Shown here in pieces: positions 35,285 through 44,644 of a stretch of 64,000 bases of DNA. Within the stretch, counting starts at the first letter, position 1. Each line of letters opens with the position of its first letter. The translations under genes and the position numbers were made by a program. Origin of the DNA: Thermoanaerobaculia bacterium (GTDB lineage: Bacteria > Acidobacteriota > Thermoanaerobaculia > Multivoradales > JAHEKO01); NCBI GenBank assembly GCA_947259195.1, contig CAMYLC010000115.1:1-64000 (forward strand), given 5' to 3'. A model generated the notes under the pieces. The model saw only the letters and a program-made list of their open reading frames with translations, did no database searches and had not been told where the DNA came from.

Positions 35285-36952
35285 TCACCCTTGCTGGCGA
35301 TCGTAAATGAAATCGGCGGCGAGGTTCATATCTTCCATCAAACCCTGTTGAGCCTGGTGAATTCGCGCTACGTTCATCTCCCTTTCGAAGGCTCTCACGC
35401 CATCCGGGATTTCGACTCCGCCGGCTCCAATGACCAACTGTAGCCCCTGAGAAGCCACCATCTGCGCGGCCTGTCTTGCACAGATGCGGCCGAGGACGGC
35501 GAGACTCTCTCCGGCAATGCGCCGATCCGCTTTCGAGTCGAGGGAGCCCTGTGCCGAATCAGCCGCCCTGCCAACGAGACCGGCAGCTCCTTCGGCGTAG
35601 GCGATCAACTCTCCGAGGCGAAACAGGATGTGCTGGTTCCTCGTCAAACGCGCGACCCGCGACCGCTCCATGACCTCTGCCAGCGCATGAAAAGTCAGGG
35701 CCACGACGTCTGCACCCAATTGCGGGTTCTGCCCGTGCAAAGTCTCGAAGACGCGGGCCCGATCGTGGAAATGCCCTCCCCGGGTCTTGAGGTGGAGCTG
35801 CCATGAATCTCGCGCGATGGTCATCTCCAAGATTTCGGAAGTACCCTCGTAAATCGTCGTGATTCGCACGTCGCGTCGAATCTTCTCCACCATGTACTCG
35901 CGGGTGTAGCCATAGCCTCCCAGAGCCTGGATACTGGCTTCCGCCGCCTTCAAGCCCGCTTCGCTCGCCAGGTACTTGGCAATGGCTCCTTCGGTGTTGA
36001 GCGACCCTTCTCCACTGTCGATGCGCCGTGCCGTGTCTTCGATGTAGGCCCGGCCGGCCTCCAGCCATGCCACATTGGGGACAATGAGCTTATGCGTGAA
36101 GCCCTGCTTCTCGGACAGGGGGCCACCACCCTGGACTCTTTCGATGGAGTATGGAATCGCTCGATCTAGAGCAGCCCAGCCCCCGCCCAACCCAAAGGCG
36201 GCTACCATCAACCGGGTGTAACCGAACACGGCCTGCGCCTGAAGGAGCCCTTGCCCCTCCTGGCCGCCGACGAGTCGATCGGTACCGACCACCACGTCGG
36301 TGAAGCCGACTGCCGCTGTGTTGCTGGCGCGGATTCCGTGCTTGTCCTCCGGCTGGCCGGGGCTCAAGCCCTCAGCACCAGCTTCAACGATGAACCAGCT
36401 CGGCCCGTCAGGAGCTGTAGCGAGCACCGTGTAGACATCCGCGTAGCCACCGTTGCTGATCCACTGCTTGCTGCCATTGATCCGATAGCCGACGACTCTT
36501 CCGTCTTCGTCGATTCTCTCGGCTGTCGACTTCAGAGCACCCAGATCGCTACCCGCTTCAGGCTCGGTGGCGCAATAGGCGAAAAGCAACCCCTCCTCGG
36601 CGATCCGTCCCAGCCAGTGCTGCTTCTGTTCTTCGGTACCGCCGAATCGAATCGGATCGCTGCCGAGAAACGTCGCCAACACCCCAGTAGCTACCCCCAG
36701 GTCCACCCGCGCGAGTGCTTCGCAGATCCGGTAGACGTCGAACGCCCCGCCGCCCATGCCGCCGAACTCTTCGTCGATGAACAGCAACTGGATGCCCAAT
36801 CCCGATCCACAGAGCTCGCGAACCAGATCCACCGGGAAGACGTCTCTCTCATCCAGATCGAGGAGCACATCGTCCGGCAGCTTTTCCGTCGCGAAGTCGC
36901 GGAAGGCCTCCAAACTGAGTTCGAGAGTTTCCCTGTCGAGTCCGGAGGTCAT
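35285..36952 (-). CDS. Acyl-CoA dehydrogenase
   Basis: A 555-residue FAD flavoprotein. The N-terminal helical domain, the central barrel with YCATEPEAGSDLGAL and QWISNGGYADVY, and the C-terminal domain with the catalytic Glu in TTIYEGTSEI are all present. A further 130 residues at the C-terminus, as in very-long-chain types, suggest a long-chain or unusual substrate. The ATG at 36952 has GGGAGAT upstream; an earlier ATG at 36985 is less likely. It precedes the synthase by 98 bases on the same strand, so it could introduce a double bond into the product or supply a starter. It could also be an independent beta-oxidation enzyme. Confidence 0.9.
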   Translation of the reverse strand: MTSGLDRETLELSLEAFRDFATEKLPDDVLLDLDERDVFPVDLVRELCGSGLGIQLLFIDEEFGGMGGGAFDVYRICEALARVDLGVATGVLATFLGSDPIRFGGTEEQKQHWLGRIAEEGLLFAYCATEPEAGSDLGALKSTAERIDEDGRVVGYRINGSKQWISNGGYADVYTVLATAPDGPSWFIVEAGAEGLSPGQPEDKHGIRASNTAAVGFTDVVVGTDRLVGGQEGQGLLQAQAVFGYTRLMVAAFGLGGGWAALDRAIPYSIERVQGGGPLSEKQGFTHKLIVPNVAWLEAGRAYIEDTARRIDSGEGSLNTEGAIAKYLASEAGLKAAEASIQALGGYGYTREYMVEKIRRDVRITTIYEGTSEILEMTIARDSWQLHLKTRGGHFHDRARVFETLHGQNPQLGADVVALTFHALAEVMERSRVARLTRNQHILFRLGELIAYAEGAAGLVGRAADSAQGSLDSKADRRIAGESLAVLGRICARQAAQMVASQGLQLVIGAGGVEIPDGVRAFEREMNVARIHQAQQGLMEDMNLAADFIYDRQQG

Positions 36953-37205
36953 AGTGGTATCTCCCAGATGATCGTCCAACGGCACGGCACTGGCGGGTCA
37001 GCAGTCTAAGAGCAAGCTCGGTCCAGCACCATACCCGAAAAAGGGGCCGCACGACCATCCCTGCGGGTGGGGCGAGTCTGTGGAGAGAATGGCAGGCCTC
37101 GGTCGAGCACCCGGCGATCGAGACCACCGATTGATCCTCGATGGCGTAACACCTATCCTTAGGGAGCCTCGTCGACACTAAGCCTGGAGGGCAACTCGAC
37201 CGACC

Positions 37206-38111
37206 ATGACCAGCAACGACAATCTCCTCGACACCATCGGCAACACCCCTCTGATTCCACTGCAGCGCTCGAGCCCCAATCCGTCGGTCCAGATCTGGGC
37301 CAAGCTGGAGCTCAGCAACCCCAGCGGCTCGCTGAAGGACCGTATCGCACTACACATGATCGAAGAGGCGGAGCGTCGCGGGGAGCTGCGGCCGGGAATG
37401 ACGATCATCGAGGCCACCAGCGGCAATACCGGAATCGCTCTGGGAATGGTGGCAGCGGTCAAGGGCTACGAGCTGCGACTCTTCATGTTGGAAAACAAGA
37501 CTCTCGAGAGACGGAAGATGCTGCGCTACTGGGGTGCAGACCTGATATTGACCAGCAAGGAAGATCCGGACAGCCACATCTGGGGAGCGCAAGCCTTGAT
37601 CGCGGAAGACCCGGAGAGCTACTTCTACATCAACCAGAACGAGAACCCCGACAACGTGGTCGCTCACAGCGAAGGCACGTCGGCGGAGATCGCCAGCCAA
37701 CTCGAAGGCAATGTCGATGCCTTCGTAGCGGGCTTCGGAACAGGTGGAACCCTGATGGGCGCAGCACGCTATTTCCAGGACCAGGGGATCGGGGCCCGGA
37801 TCGTGGCGGTGGAGCCCGGCGGTGAGCCCCGGGCCAAGATCGACGGGCTCAAACACAGCTCCGAGACCTACCAGCCGCCGATCTACGACCGCGACCTCCT
37901 CGACACCACGGTCGAAGTGCCCGAGGATGCCGCCTACGATACGACCCTGCACATCGCCAGAAAGGAAGGCGTCATCGCGGGTCTCAGCTCCGGGGCCTGC
38001 CTGTGGGCCGCCCAGCAGCTTGCCACTGAGATGGACTCAGGCATTATCGTGGTTCTCTTTGGAGACCGAGGGGAGCGCTACTTCAGCACCCGCCTTTTCG
38101 ATTTCGACTAA
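37206..38111 (+). CDS. cysM: Cysteine synthase B-type PLP enzyme
   Basis: A 301-residue fold-type II PLP enzyme of the O-acetylserine sulfhydrylase group. The Schiff-base lysine is Lys44 (NPSGSLKDR). The substrate loop EATSGNTGIAL and the phosphate-binding GTGGTLMG are intact. Overall length and the short form suggest CysM, which can use thiosulfate or other sulfur donors, rather than CysK. It heads a three-gene run with an HD hydrolase (41 bases downstream) and a penicillin-acylase-family protein. Confidence 0.88.
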   Translation: MTSNDNLLDTIGNTPLIPLQRSSPNPSVQIWAKLELSNPSGSLKDRIALHMIEEAERRGELRPGMTIIEATSGNTGIALGMVAAVKGYELRLFMLENKTLERRKMLRYWGADLILTSKEDPDSHIWGAQALIAEDPESYFYINQNENPDNVVAHSEGTSAEIASQLEGNVDAFVAGFGTGGTLMGAARYFQDQGIGARIVAVEPGGEPRAKIDGLKHSSETYQPPIYDRDLLDTTVEVPEDAAYDTTLHIARKEGVIAGLSSGACLWAAQQLATEMDSGIIVVLFGDRGERYFSTRLFDFD

Positions 38112-38152
38112 CACCGACGCAGCTGTTGCACGTGCCACCCGAGGAGCTAGAG

Positions 38153-38758
38153 ATGTCCGACTCCATCGTGCCGATGACCCCTCGCTTCGCAGAGGCGTTT
38201 GTCTTTGCGGAGCGGCTGCATTGCGCCCAGAAGCGCAAGAAAACCCAAGTACCCACCATCAGCCATCTGATGGCGGTTACCGCCCTCGTCTTCGAGAATG
38301 GCGGCGGTGAGGACGAGGCCATGGCTGCACTACTCCACGACGCGGCCGAGGACTGCGGCGGCCGTCCCGTATTGGAGGAGATCCGTCGACGCTTCGGCGA
38401 CTCGGTAGCTTCGATCGTCGAGGACTGCAGCGACACCTTGGAGTCTCCGAAGCCTCGCTGGAAGCCACGCAAGCAGCGCTATCTGGAGCACCTGGAGACC
38501 GCACCCGAGTCCACGCTTCTGGTCTCACTCGCCGACAAGGTCCACAACGTGCGCTCGCTGGCTTTCGAGTACCGACGCGTCGGCGATCGCCTATGGCAGC
38601 GCTTCACTACCAGCCAGGAAGAGACGATCTGGTACTACCAGAGCCTGCTGGACATCTTCCGCCGCCGATGTCCCGATCAGCACAGGCCCTTGGTGAGCGA
38701 GCTGTCCAGGGCGCTCAGGGATTTGAAGGCCCTGATACGCCGTGGGGGCGACAAGTGA
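38153..38758 (+). CDS. HD-domain hydrolase, SpoT/Mesh1-like
   Basis: A 201-residue single-domain HD protein. The pattern fits the (p)ppGpp hydrolase fold: HLMAVTALVF, ALLHDAAEDCGG (the HD-ED pair), and a distal VSLADKVHNVRSL Asp. There is no synthetase, TGS or ACT domain, so it would be a stand-alone alarmone or nucleotide hydrolase. GAGGAG precedes the ATG at 38153. Its stop overlaps the GTG start of the acylase gene, so the two are translationally coupled. Confidence 0.82.
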   Translation: MSDSIVPMTPRFAEAFVFAERLHCAQKRKKTQVPTISHLMAVTALVFENGGGEDEAMAALLHDAAEDCGGRPVLEEIRRRFGDSVASIVEDCSDTLESPKPRWKPRKQRYLEHLETAPESTLLVSLADKVHNVRSLAFEYRRVGDRLWQRFTTSQEETIWYYQSLLDIFRRRCPDQHRPLVSELSRALRDLKALIRRGGDK

Positions 38759-41247
38759 GTCTCGTTGGCGTGAATGGTGGCAGCCCAGAAGCTCCGCCAG
38801 CGATCAGCCCGACCGCTCCAAGCGGCAAGAGGTGGATGGGCAGGGGCGTGAGACTCGCACTGGCTCTCCTACTCTCGGGGGTGCTACTGCTGGCGCTCGT
38901 CGGCTACTGGGCATGGCATCAAGTCAGCGACAGCCTGCCGCAGCTCGAGGGCTCGGCTCCCCTGCCAGGCCTCAGCGCTCGTGTCCTGATCGAACGCGAT
39001 GGGCTCGGAATCCCGACCGTCAGCGGCAAAAGCCGCGAGGACGTTGTCATGGCCTTGGGATACGTGCACGCGCAGGACCGTTTCTTCCAAATGGACCTGT
39101 TGCGACGGCGGGGAGCCGGGGAACTGTCCGAGCTCTTCGGAGAGGCCGCCGTGAGTGCCGACAAGCACTATCGGCTGCATCGGTTTCGCGACCGGGCAGA
39201 GGCAACGAAACGGTCTCTATCACCAGAGGATCGGGCTTTCTTCGGGGCCTACTCGCAGGGTGTAAACGCCGGCCTGGCGGCCCTCGATGAGCCACCGTTC
39301 GAGTACATGGTTCTCGGCACGGCGCCAGAGGAGTGGCGAGATGTCGATTCCATACTGGTGCTCTACAATATGTTCTTCGAGCTCAATGACGAGGCCGGTA
39401 GACGCGAGTCGACGCTGGGAGTCCTGCGAGATGTGCTGGGCCAGGAGATGTTCGCTTTCCTGGCCTCGCCGGGTACCGAGTGGGACGCTCCAGTCGATGG
39501 CGAGCCATTCTCCACTCCGCCTATCCCGGGGCCGGAGGTCTTCGATGTTCGCCTACGAGAACCCGTTCCTGAAGCGGTCGGCACGATTTCACGCACGCCG
39601 ACAGCAGACAGATCCCGGATCCTGATCGGCAGCAACAATTGGGCTGTGGCTGGCAGCCACGCGGCGCACGGCAGAGCCCTGATGGCCAACGACATGCACC
39701 TCGAGCTCTCCGTTCCCAACATCTGGTATCGAGCCTCCATCGTCTATCCCGACACGATCGAACCGGATCGGCAGCGTCGCGTAACCGGTGTCACCCTGCC
39801 AGGAACTCCCTTCCTGGTCGCGGGAAGCAATGGCGAGATCGCCTGGGGCTTCACCAACTCCCAGGGCGATTGGAGCGATCTCGTCGTTCTTCAGGAGGAT
39901 CCGGCCATCGAAGGCAGGTACCTGACTCCTACCGGATCGCTACCGGTAGACCACTACGCCCAGCTCATTCGAGTTCGCGGCGGCCGAGACCAGAACCTGA
40001 CGGTCGACGAGACCATTTGGGGGCCGATCGTGGACCGCGACCACCGCGGACGACAACGCGCTGTGCGCTGGATCGCTCACGACGTCCAGGGTGCCAACGC
40101 GAATCTCAGGCTTCTGGAAGGTGCCAGAACTGTCGCCGAGGCTGTCCGAATCGCCGCGACCATCGGGGCCCCCCCACAGAATCTCGTCGTCGCCGACGCG
40201 GCAGGACACGTTGGCTGGACGATCATGGGTGCCATTCCAAGGCGCTTCGGTCACAGCGGCCTCCTGCCAACCTCCTGGGACGACGGCTCTCGGGGGTGGG
40301 ACGGCTGGCTCCACCCGGAAGAGTACCCGCGGTTGATCGATCCTCCTGGAGGCCGGATCTGGTCAGCCAACAACCGGGTCATCGGGGGTGAGATGCTGGC
40401 CAAGATCGGCGACGGAGGCTTCGATCTCGGTGCAAGGGCCCGACAAATCCGGGACGATCTCCGTGAGGTCGACCAGGCAGCCGAGGCAGACCTGCTCGAA
40501 ATCCAACTCGACGACCGCGCGTTGTTTCTCGGGCGCTGGCAAACTCAGCTCCTCGACGTCCTCGAGCCACTCGGCGCCAGTGGAGGTGGAGCCTACGCCG
40601 AGCTTCGCCAGTTGGTGTCCGAGTGGAGCGGTCGCGCCGCAGTGGACTCGGTCGGCTACCGGATGGTGCGGGCTTATCGCCTCACCGTCGAGAAGCGCGT
40701 TTTCGACGCCATCACAGCCGAATGCAAAGCTGCCGATGATCGTTTCGACTACGCCGTGCTCAATCAGTCAGAGGGACCACTCTGGGCCCTGGTGCGGGAG
40801 CAACCTCTCCACTTTCTCCCACCCGATCTCGACAGCTGGCAGGAGCTCTTCGAGAGAGCGGTCGACGACACCCTGGAGTACTTCTCAGATGATGAGATCC
40901 CGCTTGGGGAGCGCACCTGGGGCGCACGAAACAGGGTTCGCATGCAGCATCCGCTGAGTGCTTCTCTACCGTTCGGGACCGAATGGCTGAACATGCCTGC
41001 TGATCGACTGCCTGGGGATTCGAACATGCCCCGGGTCCAGGCCCCGGCCCACGGCGCCTCGCAGCGATTCGTGGTCTCACCTGGACACGAAGAGGAGGGG
41101 ATCTTCCACATGCCGGGCGGCCAAAGCGGACACCCCCTGTCACCGTTCTTCCGGGCGGGTCACGAGGCGTGGGTGACGGGTGAGCCGACACCCTTCCTGC
41201 CAGGTGCCACCGTTCACACCCTCGAGCTCGTACCCGCCCCCCAGTGA
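38755..41247 (+). CDS. Penicillin acylase-family Ntn hydrolase
   Basis: An 830-residue precursor with an N-terminal hydrophobic helix (ALALLLSGVLLLALVGYWAW), so exported. After the alpha chain comes the autoprocessing site IGSNNWAVAG with Ser293, the new N-terminal nucleophile of the beta chain. The spacer and the beta-chain Asn region are as expected. The family hydrolyses amides such as beta-lactams or acyl-homoserine lactones; the substrate here is unknown. The GTG at 38755 overlaps the preceding stop (GTGA) and follows a GGGGGCG stretch. A longer in-frame extension upstream lies inside the HD gene and lacks homologous features. Confidence 0.9.
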   Translation: MSLVGVNGGSPEAPPAISPTAPSGKRWMGRGVRLALALLLSGVLLLALVGYWAWHQVSDSLPQLEGSAPLPGLSARVLIERDGLGIPTVSGKSREDVVMALGYVHAQDRFFQMDLLRRRGAGELSELFGEAAVSADKHYRLHRFRDRAEATKRSLSPEDRAFFGAYSQGVNAGLAALDEPPFEYMVLGTAPEEWRDVDSILVLYNMFFELNDEAGRRESTLGVLRDVLGQEMFAFLASPGTEWDAPVDGEPFSTPPIPGPEVFDVRLREPVPEAVGTISRTPTADRSRILIGSNNWAVAGSHAAHGRALMANDMHLELSVPNIWYRASIVYPDTIEPDRQRRVTGVTLPGTPFLVAGSNGEIAWGFTNSQGDWSDLVVLQEDPAIEGRYLTPTGSLPVDHYAQLIRVRGGRDQNLTVDETIWGPIVDRDHRGRQRAVRWIAHDVQGANANLRLLEGARTVAEAVRIAATIGAPPQNLVVADAAGHVGWTIMGAIPRRFGHSGLLPTSWDDGSRGWDGWLHPEEYPRLIDPPGGRIWSANNRVIGGEMLAKIGDGGFDLGARARQIRDDLREVDQAAEADLLEIQLDDRALFLGRWQTQLLDVLEPLGASGGGAYAELRQLVSEWSGRAAVDSVGYRMVRAYRLTVEKRVFDAITAECKAADDRFDYAVLNQSEGPLWALVREQPLHFLPPDLDSWQELFERAVDDTLEYFSDDEIPLGERTWGARNRVRMQHPLSASLPFGTEWLNMPADRLPGDSNMPRVQAPAHGASQRFVVSPGHEEEGIFHMPGGQSGHPLSPFFRAGHEAWVTGEPTPFLPGATVHTLELVPAPQ

Positions 41248-41255
41248 AGTCGCTG

Positions 41256-41981
41256 CTAGCGTGATCGGTAGGCGCGGAGCAACCTCTCCCTATCCCTTTC
41301 GGGCAGGTACTTGATGGCCTCTCGAAACGTCACACCGGAGACGCGTTCGACCCGCGACCCGACGAACTCGGACACCCTCTCCGGGTACTTCTTGCTCACT
41401 TCCCGCAGCACCCACCCGATAGCCTTGCGAATGAAGAACTCCCTTTCCTCGAGCATGTCGTCGGCATAGCGTTCAAATCGTCGCCAGTCACCCGAGCCTC
41501 GCCTCAAGGGGAGTAGCAGGGCGAGCATCGCGGACCGCCGCAACCAGAAGTTCTCAGCCGCGGCCCATCGGTCCAGATCGCTGGAGAGCTCTGGGAAGCT
41601 CTCCACCAGCGGACCGGCGAGATGAACCGCAATCGCATCCACGTAAGCCCAGGTATTGGCTTCGCTGAGCATCCACTCCAGAAACGCCAAGTCGGAGCCG
41701 TTCAGAGATCCTCGGCCTGCCCGGAGTAGCTCGATGGCGAAGACACGCAGCTCGTGGACGGGCCTTTGCCAGAGGGCCCGACACAGTTTCAGGAGGCCCA
41801 CCCGATCGAGCTCCGGATGCTCCTTCGACCAGAGTCGGACCTCGCGCCGCAGATCGGGCACGCCTACACCGAGAAATTCCAGATCGCTCTTGAGATATCT
41901 CTTCGCACCTGCCGCGCGCTCGGGCTTGGCGTGGCGCCGCAGCCTCGCCTCGACCTCCGCCACGGTTTCGGTGAGAGTCAT
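41256..41981 (-). CDS. DNA alkylation repair protein, AlkD-like
   Basis: A 241-residue all-helical ALK/HEAT-repeat protein. Family landmarks are the N-terminal VPDLRREVRLW, the central SEANTWAYVDAIAVHL and the C-terminal FIRKAIGWVLREVSKKYPERVSEF. AlkD enzymes excise bulky or cationic N3- and N7-alkylpurines without base flipping. It is convergent with the acylase gene (8-base gap) and 29 bases downstream of the GGDEF-EAL gene, so it may be read from the same transcript. Activity on DNA is inferred from family. Confidence 0.88.
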   Translation of the reverse strand: MTLTETVAEVEARLRRHAKPERAAGAKRYLKSDLEFLGVGVPDLRREVRLWSKEHPELDRVGLLKLCRALWQRPVHELRVFAIELLRAGRGSLNGSDLAFLEWMLSEANTWAYVDAIAVHLAGPLVESFPELSSDLDRWAAAENFWLRRSAMLALLLPLRRGSGDWRRFERYADDMLEEREFFIRKAIGWVLREVSKKYPERVSEFVGSRVERVSGVTFREAIKYLPERDRERLLRAYRSR

Positions 41982-42010
41982 CTGTCAGGGGCCTCCATCG
42001 CCCCCGAATT

Positions 42011-44593
42011 CTACTGACTGAGAGCTCTAGGCCTGTGAGCAACAACTCGCCGGACACTCTCGAACGGGCCATGGTCCTCTGCCGCCAATGCAAAGAGCGC
42101 CGGCACTTTCTCGATATCTACGGGCTTGCTGAAGAGATAGCCCTGCACCCTGTCACAACGCAAGACCGTCGGGGACTGCGTCTCCAAGGAGCGCAAGACC
42201 TCCAACTGCTCAAGCGTCTCGACACCCTCCGCAACCACGCCAACACCGAGATTTCGCGCCATCGCCACGATGGCCATTACCAGAGCCCGGTCCTTCGGAT
42301 CCCTGGCGATGTTGTTGATGAACGAGCGATCGACCTTTACCGTGTTCATGGGGAGCTGTTTGAGTCGCATGAGCGACGAGTAGCCCGTGCCGAAATCGTC
42401 GATGACGATCTGAATCCCCTTGTCTTGAAGCTGCGTGAGCAGCGCCAGGGAGCGATTGACATCCTCCATGGCGGTGGTCTCGGTGAGCTCGAGCTCTAGG
42501 AGATCCGGACGCAGACCCGTCTCCTCGAGGACCCTGTCCACCACGCCCAAGAAGTTGGGCTCCAGGAGCTGTCGCGCGGAGACGTTGACGCCGATGGGCA
42601 CCGCTGGAAGCCCCTCTTCCTGCCAGCGGAGAGCGGCTCGACATGCAGTCTCCAGCACCCACTCCCCGATCGGCACGATGAGTCCCGACCTCTCGGCAAT
42701 CGGAATGAAGCTGGCCGGGCTCATCGACCCCAGCTTCTTCGATTGCCAGCGGCACAGCGCTTCGATACCAGCGATCGTACCCGTCGCGAAGTCCACCAGC
42801 GGCTGGAAGACCAGGTAGAGCTCGTTCTCACCGATCGCCTCCTGAAGCCCCTGCTCGATAGCCACCCGCTGTCGATTCATGGCGTCCATGCGAGGCGCAT
42901 AGTACTGGTAGCCGCTTCTGCCCCGCCGCTTCGAGCTACCGAGGGCCAGATCCGCCTTCTTGACCAGCGTCTCGGTGTCGAGACCATCGAAGGGATAGGT
43001 ACTGATTCCGATCGAACCCGTAACGGTGATCCACTGCCCACCCACATCGATCGGCTCCTCGAACGAGTCGAGAATACGCTGAGCCACGAGGTCGGAGTCG
43101 CCCGACTCCAGCAGGTCCTCGACGAGGACGATGAACTCGTCTCCGCCCAGTCGACATACCGTATCCAGGCCGCGCACACACCGGCTCAGCCGACGGGCTA
43201 CCTCCTGCAGCACGAGATCGCCCCTTTGCGGCCCGTAGGCGTCGTTGATCTGCTGAAAGTCATCCAAGTCGAACGTCAACAGAGCGAAGGGGCGTTTTTC
43301 CCGGATAGCACGTTGTAGAGCCCTCTGCAGTCGGTCATGCAACAGCGACCGATTCGGCAGATCGGTGAGCGGATCGTGCGTCGTCAAATACTTGAGATCG
43401 GCCTCGGCCCGCTTCTGGTCGCTGATGTCGCGCATGATCAGGACCGAGCCCATGGGCTCCGCGAACCGATCCCGGACCTGGGAAACCGTCACCCTGAGGG
43501 TCACCAACTCGCCGGATTGCCGCCGCAGCCCGAGCTCGAGAGCGCGCCGGTCCGCACTGCCGATCAGCCGCCGCACGGTCTCTGCCTCGGCCGAATCCTC
43601 TGTCTCGAAGACCTCCTCTACCCGCGTACCTCTCAACTCCTCCTCGGAGGCACCGAAGAGAGCCTCCGCCGACTTGTTCAGATTTACCACTTGATCGTCA
43701 CGATCGACCAGAATGGCGGCATCGGCCATCGTCTTGAAGATGTCCAAAGCGACGGTTTCGGGGTTCAGGATCATGAGTCGGTATCGGGAGACCGCAATCC
43801 AGATGGAGAGCACCCACAGCGCCGCTATCAGGTGCGCGACCTCGGGTGGACTGCGGATGCCCCACATGGGCAAGAAGATACCCGACAGCGCCACTGCTCC
43901 GAGAACCGGCACACCGCTCAGGGTCAGAATCTGCGACTGCCGCCGCTCAGCCCGACGTTCCGTGCGCAGACCCCAGAGAAATACCAGCATCATGCCGAAA
44001 CTGATGTAGGTCGAAAAGTACAGCAGGAAGCCAGCGAAACTCACCGTCATCGGCCCGTAGAAATCCGACCAGCCGTACGGCCCTCGAACGAAATCGACGA
44101 CTCCCACATAGCCAAATTGAACCTGCAGGAAATAGAAGACACCCGGAGCGTAGATCAGCGCGTAGCTCCACCAGCCGCGCAACAATCGATCTTGGCGTGA
44201 CAGGAGGATCAGGAAGTGCAGCAGCAGCGAAGGTGTGATGGCCCACCCAAGAGAGGATAAGCGATACCAGAACCACGCGTAGTCCTTGGTTGGCGCGGTA
44301 GGCCAAAAGGCGCCGGCGAAGGACCAGACTGCAAAGCCAAGGCTGATGAAGAAGAAGACCTGGTTGAGCGGCTCGAAGCGGTTCCTCCCGAGCACATACG
44401 TGCCCAGCAGGAGAATGAGGCCAGCGACAAGAATAGAGGCCAGCGACAGGACATGCACTGGATCGAACACCGTACCATTCTCGACGTTTTCGACGCATCG
44501 AGCAGTGCCGCAGTCCACATCGGCCGATGGCACTCCCAACAATGCTGTTAACGAAACGGCCGGCCGGTCGTTGTAAGAGTCGGAGTGAGGCAA
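42011..44593 (-). CDS. 7TM-PAS-GGDEF-EAL cyclic-di-GMP turnover protein
   Basis: An 860-residue membrane regulator. About residues 45-275 contain seven hydrophobic helices of the histidine-kinase N-terminal 7TM sensor type. A PAS domain follows at about 285-385. The cyclase domain has GGDEF at 482-486 with an RGLD inhibitory site five residues before it. The phosphodiesterase domain has the EAL motif (IEALCRW) at Glu611, DDFGTGYSSL, and EGVET. All key residues look intact, so it could both make and degrade cyclic-di-GMP. Elsewhere in the window a GEMM-I riboswitch and a PilZ protein could read that signal. Confidence 0.92.
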   Translation of the reverse strand: MPHSDSYNDRPAVSLTALLGVPSADVDCGTARCVENVENGTVFDPVHVLSLASILVAGLILLLGTYVLGRNRFEPLNQVFFFISLGFAVWSFAGAFWPTAPTKDYAWFWYRLSSLGWAITPSLLLHFLILLSRQDRLLRGWWSYALIYAPGVFYFLQVQFGYVGVVDFVRGPYGWSDFYGPMTVSFAGFLLYFSTYISFGMMLVFLWGLRTERRAERRQSQILTLSGVPVLGAVALSGIFLPMWGIRSPPEVAHLIAALWVLSIWIAVSRYRLMILNPETVALDIFKTMADAAILVDRDDQVVNLNKSAEALFGASEEELRGTRVEEVFETEDSAEAETVRRLIGSADRRALELGLRRQSGELVTLRVTVSQVRDRFAEPMGSVLIMRDISDQKRAEADLKYLTTHDPLTDLPNRSLLHDRLQRALQRAIREKRPFALLTFDLDDFQQINDAYGPQRGDLVLQEVARRLSRCVRGLDTVCRLGGDEFIVLVEDLLESGDSDLVAQRILDSFEEPIDVGGQWITVTGSIGISTYPFDGLDTETLVKKADLALGSSKRRGRSGYQYYAPRMDAMNRQRVAIEQGLQEAIGENELYLVFQPLVDFATGTIAGIEALCRWQSKKLGSMSPASFIPIAERSGLIVPIGEWVLETACRAALRWQEEGLPAVPIGVNVSARQLLEPNFLGVVDRVLEETGLRPDLLELELTETTAMEDVNRSLALLTQLQDKGIQIVIDDFGTGYSSLMRLKQLPMNTVKVDRSFINNIARDPKDRALVMAIVAMARNLGVGVVAEGVETLEQLEVLRSLETQSPTVLRCDRVQGYLFSKPVDIEKVPALFALAAEDHGPFESVRRVVAHRPRALSQ

Positions 44594-44644
44594 TTTCGAA
44601 AAACGAGTCCAAGCAGCTGCTCGACTTGAGAAAGGGAGACGATC

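Noticed and set aside
38593..38754. N-terminal extension of the penicillin-acylase-family protein
   Set aside because: It lies inside the HD hydrolase gene in another frame; the GTG overlapping that gene's stop fits coupling and places the signal helix near the N-terminus.
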